Positions 24,941 through 36,900 of a stretch of 64,000 bases of DNA are shown here, piece after piece. Positions within the stretch are counted from its first letter, which is position 1. Each line of letters begins with the position of its first letter. A program made the position numbers and the translations under genes. Below the pieces are notes generated by a model. The model ran no database searches and was not told the origin of the DNA. It saw nothing but the letters and a program-made list of their open reading frames with translations. Source of the DNA: Archilochus colubris (lineage: Eukaryota > Chordata > Aves > Apodiformes > Trochilidae). The stretch lies in assembly GCA_023079485.1 (NCBI GenBank), contig CM041101.1, positions 7,591,501 to 7,655,500 on the forward strand. The letters run 5' to 3'.

Positions 24941-27900
24941 CTGGAGAGCAAAAGCAGAGAGGAGGTGACAGGGGAAGGGTGCTTGTCTGCACTGGGAGGC
25001 TTGGGCTCGCTGCCCCAGGCTCTCCAAAAGCCCTTTGCTGGGTCCCATCAGTGCAACCCATCACCTACAAATGCTAGAGCAGGGGTGAAGTGATGTGGCA
25101 GTCATGATCTCGTGGCAATGACCATACAGGGGGACACAAGGGGCTTCTCACCCTGGTCCTGCCCTCCAGAGGCTCATTGCAGCTGAACCAGGCTGTCTGT
25201 CCCTGGTGAGTTCTGCTAGCACCCTGAGCACAGCCCTTCCTCCCCACCTCCTGCCGTGGGCTCTGCTGCCACCACCCTTCCAAAACATGGCCTGTGCTGG
25301 GGGAACCCTGCTGAAGCAGCTAGGGGGTGCATGAGGGTCTGCTTGAGGTGGTCAGAAGTGGCACGTCCTACCTGTCCTCATCCCCTCTGTCCTTGTCATC
25401 CGTCTTCTGCCGGCTGCTCCCATTGAGGAGGGTGAACTCGCTGACCTCGGAGCCCTCCACACGCCGGCTGAGCCCATCCTGCCCCTCCAGCACAGCCAGG
25501 CACTCCTCCCCCTCCTTGCTGCCATAGCTGTGGCCACCCCTCTCCAGGCTGATGAGGTTGAGGTAGGAGCCCCCGGGGCCCAGGGCTGGCAGCGAGCCAG
25601 GGGCCACGGGGCTGCCCAGGATGCTGGCGGGGGTAGAGGTGGATGGGAGGTGGACATCCAAGCTGTAGTGGTTCTTCAGGTTCAGGGAAAGGGATTGAGC
25701 CAGGGACAGGTTTTGCAAGGAGCGGTCAACTGGTGAGACAGGGACAAGGTGTGTGTGAAGGGCTGGGGACCTCCAACCCAACTGCTCCCCAGGACCATGA
25801 GGGGTGCAGAGCTGCTCTGATGTCCCCCAGAGCTTGGTGGGGCTCCTATTAGGGGCACCCAATTTGCTCCACAAAGGGTGTGGAGCTGCTCCAAAGGGGA
25901 GCACGCCAGCACCCAACCCCCCCCACTGCGGGGAGCACTGCACTCACCCGGCTGCCGGTGTTGCTCCCGGGCTTCCAGCACGGTGAGCTGCCGCACCAGC
26001 AGGGAGACGTGCTGCAGCAGGTCACGGTTGGTCAGCAGCAGCTGCCGCACCCGGGCCTGCGCCTCGATCCGCGCCGCCGTTTCAGCCGCCAGCTGGTCCT
26101 TCAGCAACTGGACCTGCGGGGCCGGGGTGGTTGATAACGATGCGGGGGCCGGGGTGCTGAGGATGCGGGGGCCGGGGTGGTGTTGCGGGACGAGCATCCC
26201 GCACGCTCCGGTACCGGCGGCTCGCGGCCCTCGTGCGCCCCCTGCCGGCCCCGCCGCGTCACCCCAACCCCCGCCGCCCCCCCTCGGGTTGGGGTCCGGC
26301 TGCGGGGAGGGGGTGAAGGGGGGTGGGGTGGTGGTTCCGCTGCCCAGCCCGGTAACACGGAGCAGGTTGGAAAAGAGGGACTGCTCGGCCTGATGCTGCT
26401 TTTTGGGAAGAGGCACCGGGGAGAGGGGGCTTCCAAAAATGGGATGGATGCAAGGGGAGCTGGTGGCTCATGAGAAGGGGGGGATGCCGCGACCCCATAG
26501 AGCAACCTGGGCTTGTGTGCAGCCAGCTCCATGCCTGGGGGAGGGAATGCCTGCAGCAAGCGGTACTGCGAGCAATCCTGCCAGCTCCACGGCAAGCAGT
26601 GTTGCAAACTGTGCTGTAAACAATGCTGCAAGCAATGCTGCGAGCTCCCTGCACTGCTGCCACCCCAGCACGGGGCACTTGACCCCAGTTGTCCCCACTG
26701 CCAGCCCAGCCTGGCAGACTGCTGGAGCAGGGAGAGGAGAAGGGCTGGTGCCACCCAAGGGAGGGCAGGACCATACCTGGGCTACAGCCACCTGGGTCTG
26801 CTGCTGCTGCTGGAGGAGCTGCTGCTGGAGCAGCTGGAGGCAGTGCTGGGAGGCCAAAGGGGTGATGGAGGCCGAGGAGCAAGGGCTGCTGGGGCTGAGC
26901 AGCTGCTGGGAGCCAGCTGGGTAGAGGGAGAAGTTCTCGGGATCCTGAGCACAAAGAAATGGGCAGGGTGAGCAGATCGACCAGCCCAGGCTGGGATTTG
27001 GATCGTGGCTCCTCATGGCACTGACCCCAGCATGGCAGAGCAGCCCTGGGTGCTGCCCCTCTCTGTGATCCCAAAGACAGCAGTTTGGGAGCCCACCTGG
27101 CCCTCTATAGCACCGGGGGTCTCAGCTCAGAGCTCAACAGTGTCCCCCTGGCAGTGGGGGTGTTTAGGGTGGTTCCTGTGACTGCTGCTTCTCTTGACTC
27201 CTGCTCTTTTGGGGAAGCTCCAGCACCCAGAAGGAGAAGCACAGGAAAGCCCTCCCAGCCTTTCCAGCCATGGGAACGGCTCCCGAGGGGTGAATTTCAC
27301 TGCAGCTGTTTCCAGCCAGGCCTTGCAAGCGATACAATTGTGTGAGATGAAGCGAAGCCATTCAGGGCGCCGGGAAGCGCTCACGGAGAAGCTCTGCAGA
27401 GCAGCGATTCAGCCGGTTCTGCCCGATCTGCCGGTGCTGTCCGATATTCTGGTGCTGCTGCGGCAGGGGGTCCTGCCCTGCTTCTCCTTTCCAGCCCCAG
27501 GCAAAGGCTCAAGCAGAGCCCCTCTGTGTCTGAAGTCTGCTCAGCCATGTGCTGTCACCCCACTCCCAGCCCTCGCCTCTCCCCCTGCCCCAGAGCTGGG
27601 ACACAGCCCTGATGTGGGTAAATCTGGTGCTGGACACCCTGCTCTGTATGGGGCTGCAAGAGCAGGGAGCCAAGAGGGGGTTCTGCCATGGGGTCTCCAT
27701 GAAAACCCCTCCTCATCAAGCTGTGACACAGTGACTCTGAGCAGAAGGACCACAGCAGCAGCAGAGTTTGTGGGCCACCCCCAGCCCACCCCCAGTACCT
27801 GGCAGTTCTTATCCCTTGAGGCTTGCCCAGGTTTCAGTGTGCTGATGTCCCCCCTGGCAGTGGGCAGCTCTCCAGGTCCCCTCTCAGACACACAGATGCC

Positions 27901-30900
27901 ATCAGGGTCGAGGCCAACCTCGTCTGCACCCGTGATCTTGGAGCCCTTTATCTGGTGAACTTCAAACAAGACAGATAAATAAACCCAAGCCCACCCCGTG
28001 CAGGGTTGCAGCAAGAAGCCAGGGCCTGGCAGGGCTGGCAGCCAGGGTGACATCTCAGGGACCATAGTGTGGACTTGCTCCAAATTTTGGTGTGCTATGG
28101 CAGGGATTGGGCCAGCTCAGGGGTTGGCATCTGTAGAACCTCACGCTGCTGGACCAGGGGGGCTCAGCCTCTGCCCTTTTGGTGCCTGGGCTGTGCAGAT
28201 TCCCCATTCTCCCCCATCTGAAGGGGCCAGAAGCTCTCGCTGTCACTCAAGCTGGCCCACGATGGACAGGCCACCTTGCAGCTGCCCACCCCTAAAGCAC
28301 CCCTGCCCATCTGCCCGAGCCGTGTGTCACCTTCCAGCGGCTGCTCCTCTGCTGATTTGTCGCTGGCGCCATCCGCCTGCCCGTCGGCGTTCTGCAGGGC
28401 GTGCTGCAGGCTCAGCTTGTGGCACACCTCGAACGCCTGTCCCACCGTCCTCACCACCCGCATCGCCTGGCTCTGCGGAGCACACCCACCCCGTTCAGCA
28501 CCGATACCTCCCCCCATAACCCCCGTCGGTGGGAAACTGCTTCCCATCCCGGGGAAGCCTTGGCTGTAGCCCCGGGAGCATCCTCCTACCTTCTTCTTCG
28601 ATTTGAAGACGTTGCACCTGAAGGAGTTGTTAGCGCCGTCCCTTGCGATGTAACTGAATATTTTCAGGTCTTGCGAGTCGTGAGACACGTAGAAGATTCT
28701 AGGTGGGAGAAAGACAAAAGGAATGAAATGCTCTGCCCCCCAAGGAAGCCTCGGCTGCTCCCGTGTCCCCACACCAGGCTGGCTCACAGCACCCCAGGCC
28801 GGAGGATGGATGTGGTGCTGGTGAACAGCCCCTCCTGGGAGTTTCAAGGCAGGAGGCAATGGATCTAAACAGTACTTCTGGATTGATGGAAAACCTTCTG
28901 AAAAAGGGAAAAGCTTTTTAGAGGTGCTGTGGGAAAGCTAAAAAAAAAAATCTATAGTATTGAAAAGTTTGTGGCTATTTTTAGCCCCAGCAATTAATCC
29001 TGGCCTGGGCTGCAGTGTAGCACAGCTGCCTGTAGAGTGAATGTCCTGCCTGCCTCGGTGCCACCAGCCTGGGGACCCCACACAGTCCCTTGGCAGCAGC
29101 AGGCAGGTGGAGCCAGCATCCCCTGGAAGCCTGTCCCAGGGATGCTGAGTGTACTCGGAGGAGTTTTCTCTCTCCTGCTCAAACTGACTTTTTCTCCTGC
29201 CTGTGCTGCAAAAGCCTTTTACAAGACCTTTTTATATATTTGATTTAATCAGGTAAAAATGTGACAAGTGAGTTCAGCTCTGAATAGAGCAAAAACCAAA
29301 GGGATTCTGGATCTGTTTTCTTTTTTTTTTTTTTGTAATTGGAATTTTTTTGTGTTGACAGTTGGAGAAACTATTGCCTATTTACTGCATCTTGTCATAA
29401 GCTGTAAAAAATGCCAGAAGGGAGAGGTAGGCTTGGATAATGCATCAGCACATCCTCTACTCCTTATCCTGCCCCCAAAGGCTCTGACCCAGAAAACCAA
29501 TGTTGGTGATCCCAGCCCTTGGGCTGTGGGTTTTGTGCTCCTGGTACAATTACTCACTTGGCAGATCTAACAGCCTGTGCAACCTGTGCTCTGAGCTGTG
29601 TCTGCAGGCTACTCACCATCACTGGGCTTGTCTTCAAATAAACCATTCCCCATGGGCTCTGAGGCATCTGGGTTGGGCTTGTGGCCTCCAGAATAATTTG
29701 ATTTCTCACAGCAGGTTCTATGGAAAGTCAGTGCTATCTGACCCCATCCTGTTTAGGCTCGTTCCCTGTAAGTACTTACACCTTTGAGTAAGGGCCCTAC
29801 TTCAGAAGCACACAATGAGCCATGCTCTGAAGGAAAGCCACAGGAATTTTGTCTTCAGAGTCAGAATCCCAGAGTAATTCAGGTTAAAGGTATCTCTGGG
29901 GGTCATCTAGACTAACCCTTGCCCAAAGCAGAGCCAGCTTCAAAGCTAGATCAGTCTGCCTCAATCTGAAAAATGCATAAAAGGATTCTCCATCAGCAGG
30001 ACCTTTGCCATCTTGTTAATATTTTGTGGTTCTTTGGAAAGCCAGCCCTGGTGGAGGTAACTCAGCAAGTGGGAGGATGGATACACATTGCTTGGGGCTG
30101 CTAACAACCCCAAAGCTGGAGCCCTGCCACCTACCTGTACACAGGATCGTGCATCACCACCATCTTACTCTCATCCCAGGTCCACTCCTTTCTCTGTAAG
30201 CAGAGGGCAGAAATGAAATTACAATGAGTAAAGCTCAAATGAAGCTTCACCAGGCTGATGGGCAGGAACCCTGGGAAGTGGTGTGTTTGTCCCCAGCCAA
30301 ATCCAGGCTACAGCATGACAACATGAGCAATGGCTGTTTCACTGGTATCTTGCATAAAAATAGATTTCTTGTTCATTTATCATATCACTTCATCTGATCA
30401 CAATCTCCAGGGTGAACATGGACAGTAAGATTAATTTATAGCCTCAAATATGCAGAAGAGTAATGTGTTTTGGGGAAGAAGGCTCTGAGCTGGGGTGTAG
30501 GAGAGCTGAGTCCAGCCTCTGGCTCAGCTCATCCTGGGTGAAGAGCTGAGGGGTGCTCAGGAAAAAGCTTACCAGGGTTAACAGGAAAAAGGAACTATTT
30601 CCTGAAAGCTTGATATTTCTTGATAGAAAAAAAAATCTCCTCTTCCCATGGTTTGCTTTTCTCACTCTCTTTTTCATCAAGGTTTTGTTATTGTTTTGAT
30701 GAAAAATGTGAAAAATCAAATGTTTTCTTGTGAAAATTCTGAGTGGATTTTAAGACCAGGCCAGCTGTGGTTACCAGTGTGACTGTCCTGAGCAGCTGTA
30801 ATACTCAGACACAGCCATAGCCACACTGGGGTTGCTCTGGCCCCCAGGGCCCCAGCACGACTGGAGAAGTCTCTCACCTTCTGCTTCTTGCGCAGGATCA

Positions 30901-33900
30901 CCTTCACCCCATCCACAGACACAATGATGTTCACTTTCTTCTTCTTAATGTTCTTGGCTTTGAATTCATACTGATTGGAAGAATAAAACAAGTTAGAAGA
31001 GAGGTAGGACTGGGGAGGGTACCTGGTTTGTGCTCTTAGTGTTTGACATTAAAAGGTTAGGCTTGTGTTTAATCCCAAGTGGGATTAAACTGGAAAGTGA
31101 GAATGTGTTTTACCCTGCTAAGAAAATCCATACTGGAAAGGACCCACTGCCACAGCTGGGATGCTGGGCAGGATCCTGGCTTTGTCAGGAACATCCCGTG
31201 GGACAGGTACAAGCAGGGCTCGACCCTCTGGACAGCATCCAGAGAGTGTTAATTTGGATCCTGGAGGAACCTTCCCATGTGTTGGCCATTCCTGGTCCTG
31301 TGGGACCTGCACCAGGAGATGGCACTTGCAGTGAACACCAAGAAGTGATTTATGGCACCTCCAGTGCCCTTGGATGTCAGAACTGCAGAGCATGGGGAAT
31401 ATAAAATCACTTATGAATTGTAGGGAGGGCCAGATGGGTGGCAGTGAGGCAATTATGCCTCCCTCATTTACATAATTGCATTAACCTCAGTGAGCTTGGT
31501 ATCTCTGGAGAGCTCAGCTCCTCACCTGCAGGCATCTGCAGTCTGAACTCACCTCCTTTTGTGTTAAGAATTGAACTCCTGGCTTTTAAATGTTGCTTTT
31601 GCTGACAGCTAGAGGTGTAGCAGAGCCCTTCCACTCTGCAGTCCTGTATGTACAGAGCTGGTCCTTCCTGGCCCTATTTTAGGCACTCTCTTTGACTCCC
31701 AAATGTGGCATTTTGATACCCCATGTTTTTTAACAGTCCTATCTGAAATCCAGCTTTCCTGGGCCAGATCCTCCATTTATCTAAACCAGCACATCCATTA
31801 CTGCCAGTGCAGTTACAGTAACAGCCACCATGCTCCTATTAAAAAAAAAAAATCCTTGGGATTAACTCAGTCTACCATAACCATCCCTGGAAAGCAGAGG
31901 TGACAAATGCCCTGCTCTAATAGTCTAATAATAGTCTAATAATATCAATGGTGCTATAATGGAGCTGGGACCCAGCAAAGGGGACATCATGGGGACACCA
32001 CTGCCTGCTGGCTCTGCCTGTGGGAGGCTACAGATGTGGAAGCAGCTTGCAGGCTTTTCCTACTAAGGTGCCAGGGTGATGAAGCAGCATCCCAAGCCCC
32101 CAGGCCAGCCAGGTGTGTCACCCAGCAGTCCCGAGGGAGACTGAGCTGTTCTGAGGGGCTCCTGGGGCTGGGAGGTGCCTCTGCTCCAAATCCATCCCCT
32201 GGGATGCCTCTGCCACATCCCTTTGGAAAAGCAGCACAAACTGTGTGATTGGCAGACGCGGAGGACAAGGTGATGCCAAGCAGTGCAGTGCAGCTTGAAG
32301 CCTACCAGCACTGTGTAATTAGACATCTAATTAGAAATCTTATCTCTTAATGCAGTCAGCAGAGCTGCAGGTAGCAATTGAGATGTTAAGGGAGTCCAGG
32401 CACCTCTTGCAGAAACGTGAAGTTGAAGGGCTCTGTGTGTGGCAGCTGAGCACTGCAGAGACAGCATCTCCCTAGCTCCTCAGCACCCATTGTAAGCCTT
32501 GCCAGCCTCAGAGGCAGAAAATTGGGTGGCTTTTATGTTTATCAGGCTTTTGATGCTGCTCATTGAATTCTTAGTAAGGTTTACGGTATCAGACAGACCC
32601 TGGATTAAACCATAGCTTTTTGATCTCCCCATGAATTATTACTCTGAGACAAGCTCTTTAAAAACCTATCTATAGCCCCATTGCGTGTGAAGCCAGAGCT
32701 AAATTTGCTGTACATGGGGTTTTTTATTTATAGGGAGGAGTGAGGCTCTGGGTGAGGTGCTGGGCAGGCAGCCAGGGGCACCCACAGGATGTGCAGATGT
32801 CTGCAGGGCCAGGCACCTAGCATTGCCAGGCCCAGAACCTGACAGGGTTTCTCCCACTCTGCACCCAAGCAACCCCTGGATGCTGGCACCCTCAGCCCAA
32901 CCTCTCCAGGGCCTCCCAGCTCCACCAGGCTGCAGCTTTCCCCTTCCACTTCACTCAGTATGGCCAAATTGTTTCTCCTTGTCTGCTTGCATGAATGTCA
33001 ATAAAACCCAGATAGATTGTTCTGCCCTCTAAAGAGCTATTTATCTTTCTTTATACACAAATGGCTGGGAAAATACTAGCTGAGCTTTCCAAGAAAGAGC
33101 CAGCAGTACAGTATATTTTCCCCTTGTAGCAACAGGGGTGCAATTACATTCAAACAAGGCTCTTTGCTCAAAGGCTTTAAGCAAAGTCCAAGTCTAGATT
33201 TTGCAGAGATGCTTTTTCTTTCTCTCTTGGATGGAAAGGAATAGTCAGGAGCAGCAGCAGCAGCACATCTCTGGGTGCTGCCAGGAGTGATGGTGGGTCT
33301 GTAATTCCAGGGAACTCCATCCAGCTCAGCTCTGGGACAGTGCAGCTCCCACACATTGTCTGAAGTGGTTTTGACCCCTGCAATCTGCAGGCAGCACCCT
33401 CAGGCTCTGCTCAGGATGTGGCCCTTGGCCACAGCACCAGAGGTGAGGAAGGAGGCCACTGAGTCCCTGGTCCTGCTCAGTCTGTGCCCTTACAAGTGGC
33501 AATTCAGCAGGAAAGCCTGGCAGCTTTCTTAGCTATGGAGAAAAGATGAGACATTTTATTAAAAAATGCAGGCTGAAGAAGGGCAATGAATCTCATTTAA
33601 TTTAGTAGTGTCATTAATTCTATATCTGATGTGCCTGACCTGGAATACTTTCCATTTCTGCTGTTAAATCCCTGTGTTCGAGTCCTTGCCTTTCCTACAG
33701 TCCCACATACTGTTGGCATGTAACATTAACTCACCCAAGAGCTAGAGACTGTATGACTAGAAATGTTAATGGTGCTGCATAATGCATATTTCATCTGATA
33801 ATTCCACCCAAGCAGATATAAATTACACATGCAGTTACCAGCTTCCATCTGCTGATGAAAGAGATGGGCTAATGCACATTGGAAATCATATGCAGTTTCC

Positions 33901-36900
33901 AGCAGTAAGAGCAACTTGCATGAATAGAGTTATTCAAGGAAGCAATTCTTCATGTGATTAATTACTGAAGGTATCAGGGCTTTCATTATGCAAATGAAAC
34001 TGTCATAAAATAGAGAGTTTGCAGGTCTTAGAGGCAGCCTCTGTTTCCAAAAAATGCATCTTCCTCATTAACAAAGAGCAGAAGGGCTGAGAGAGGCAGC
34101 AGAGCCTCCCTGCCATGACTCAGACAGTGCTGCTGTGCAGCCCAACTTGTGTTAAGGGAAACGAAGGCAGAGTGCTTGAAACAGGGGTCAATCAGTGCTC
34201 CCGGGCACTGCTGCCTAAGTATTTTACATGCCCAGAGGAAGCTGCTGTAGGCCTGGAAATGGTCAACCTTTTCCTGCAGCTGTAAATCCTCCGGCCAGCC
34301 CTTTGCCCGCTGCCCCCCAGCTGCCCCTCACCGTCCCGTCCTGGCGGGCTGCAGGATGGATGTGTCCATAAACAACTCCACAACAATGAGCAGTGCCAGC
34401 CCCTATCCAAACCTGGCCTGCTGGATGGACACAGGGAGCATGGCAATGAGGGGATGAACCCCCCTGGGCTCTGCCCCCTGACAGACGAGCTCAGGGCAGC
34501 CTCCCCGGCCCCCTCCCAGCTCTCTCCCAGCCCCCCTGCCCTCCCACTGCACCCGGCCATCTCCCGTGCCAACTGAGAGCTGTTTTAGGAATTAAAGCCA
34601 TGACAGATCCAAGTACTTCAAGGTCAGGAATGTTACTTATTTCCAACCAAACTGCCCCTTGCAGCCCAGGGACGTAGCATTGCCCCTGCTGCTGTTTGGA
34701 TCTCCTGGAGGGCTGCTGCTCCACACTGGTCCTGCAGAAACGCTCCTGAGCTCTTCTCCCAGCAAGTGCAGCTCCTGCAGGGTCAGTTCCCAGACCCTTT
34801 GGACCACAGGCTGCCATCCAGCCTCCAATCCCCCCCCCTCAAGTCACTGTGGCCCCTTCAGCATCACGTCACAGCACGTCACATTACGGTGTCACATCAC
34901 ACCCTCCCCACTGGTCAGGGGCATTTTTCCCAGTCAGCCCCAGGCCCGTCCCTCGCAGCCTCTGCCTGGAAACCACCGGGTTCTGGCCTTCCCTTGGTTC
35001 TTCTTGGGAAGCATGTGCCCATCGGAATCCTCTGACCTCCCTGTGGCCGGCAATGGGGTGCAGGGTCCCGGGGATGTGAATAGGGCCGGGCATAGTCTGG
35101 GTCTGTGCTGCAGTAACTGGGCAACACGGACACAAAAGCAATGCAGGAAGCGGTGGAGGCCAGGAGTGCACCTCCTGCCCAGTGGAAAAATGAGAATTTA
35201 TGATCCTTGGAAACATAAAACTGTTCAGTGGAAAGCAGAAGCTGAAGAGAGAGTACAATAGAAAAGGAGAATGCTGGCAACATACCCAACGTCTTTTTTT
35301 TCTCATTTAAATTAGCCCCTTCCCCCATCCAACATATTCTCTGCAGATGCCCCAGCCCCCTCCCCAAGCTCTGAACTGGAGGGGCCCGTGGAGCTGCCAC
35401 GGCCTCACCGGGTTCCTGGGAGTCCCTGGAAGGGCAGCATGGAAATGTGACCAGAGTTCATCACACCAGGATGGTTTATTTATTCCTAGTTCTGTGCTTT
35501 GGCAGCAGTGCTGCTGCCTGCAGGGCTGGGACTGCTCTGGTGATGCTCCAGCCCTGGAGCTGGGGTGCCAGGACGTGGCTTCAGGTCCTATGTGGGGAGC
35601 AGCAATGCGGTCACCTCGGGTCAGGGCTGGTGGCTGCTGGCCTCAGCTGGTCCAGCCATCCCTTCTCTCCTTTTCCCGTTTTTGGAGGCAGACAGTCAAG
35701 GGATGAAGTCACACATTTAAGTGTGACCCTCCCTGTCGCCTTCCTGACCCCAGGAAGTTTGTTTCAGAGCAGGGAACTGGAGGCAGGGGTACCCTTGGAG
35801 GCAGGGGTACTCTTGGGTTGGCCAAGGGGCAAGGGTCAGACTCCAGGATTATGGAGTCCCAGCACCTGGCTCTAGCTCCTGCTGCAAAGCCTCCCCCCAA
35901 TCCCAGCTTGGTGCAACTGTGAAGAGGTGTTAATGGTCCTGAGCTGCCTCACCTGGGGCCTCTACCCACACCACCATTTAAACTCAGCTCAGGACCTGCT
36001 CCTTGAGTTCTAGGGTGAGATTGTTGGTCTCCTGCTCAGCTACAGCTAAGCCTGACCTTACACCTGATCCTGATGTGCAGAATGACTTTACAGCTTTGTT
36101 GTGGCACTGTCTCCTCAGCATGGACCTGTGTGATCATCTGGAGTCTTGGTTAAACCTGATAACTAATCCGGGGTCTGCTCTGCTCACTCAGGTATGATGG
36201 GATGGTGTCCCAGCTGTGGACTGAGGGGGGAAGAAAGGATGAGGGATGGTGGCTGTGCTTGTTTGGTCATTAAATTCTGAAAAACCTCCTCCCACCCCTC
36301 TGTTGGGAAGAGGCTGTTTGGGCTTGGACAAGGGGAGCTGCAGGAACAGAGCAGGCAGGGGCTGTGGGGATGCTGCCTCCAGTCTGGAATCTGCAGGTTG
36401 GCCTGAGAAGGGCAAGGCAGAGAGATAAAAGGGCTGCTGTTTATCCAGGTCTCCTTCTCCCCATCTTCAGCTTCTTATCCTTGGGAGGTCTCAGGCAGCC
36501 TTTAAGGACAGATCGCTCTTTCCAAGGGTGAGGTGGTGAAGTGAAAGGATGTGGCTGGAGTTCAGAGGTTCCTCTGAGCCAGACAAAAGGATTCAAAGAG
36601 TGGTCTGAGCTACACCCATGGGGGAGAACAGAACTGCAGGGCCTGGGAGCTGCTGGGGAAACCAGCAGTGGCTCTTTAATTAGTCCCTTCCACCTCTGAA
36701 AACAGGCAGACTGTTCTGGAACGAAGCTGCTTTGCCTGCTTTTTAAAAAAGGGTGTGATAGAAGCAGCCTTTTCATTGCCTCCTCCCTGTCAAAGAGATA
36801 AAGCAACACCCCTGAGCTCCATCCCCAGAGGCACTGGCAGCCTTGAAGCCCAGTGCAAGGTGACATCATCTGCCCTTTAGTGCCTCTCTGACAAAAGCTC

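Larger units (their letters stand above)
25948..26944 (-). other. NOS1AP-like exons 8-9: Gln-rich coiled coil
   Basis: Exon 8 (26944-26777) ends [19 protein letters not shown] and exon 9 (26113-25948) continues [20 protein letters not shown], then [18 protein letters not shown]. The heptad-like Leu/Ala spacing and Gln run match the coiled-coil part of NOS1AP, which reads [12 protein letters not shown] in human as I recall. This links the non-PTB half of the protein to the family as well. Confidence 0.9.

Noticed and set aside
26513..26971. Cys-rich frame with [16 protein letters not shown]
   Set aside because: It is a degenerate 15-bp minisatellite inside NOS1AP-like intron 8, read in the antisense direction.
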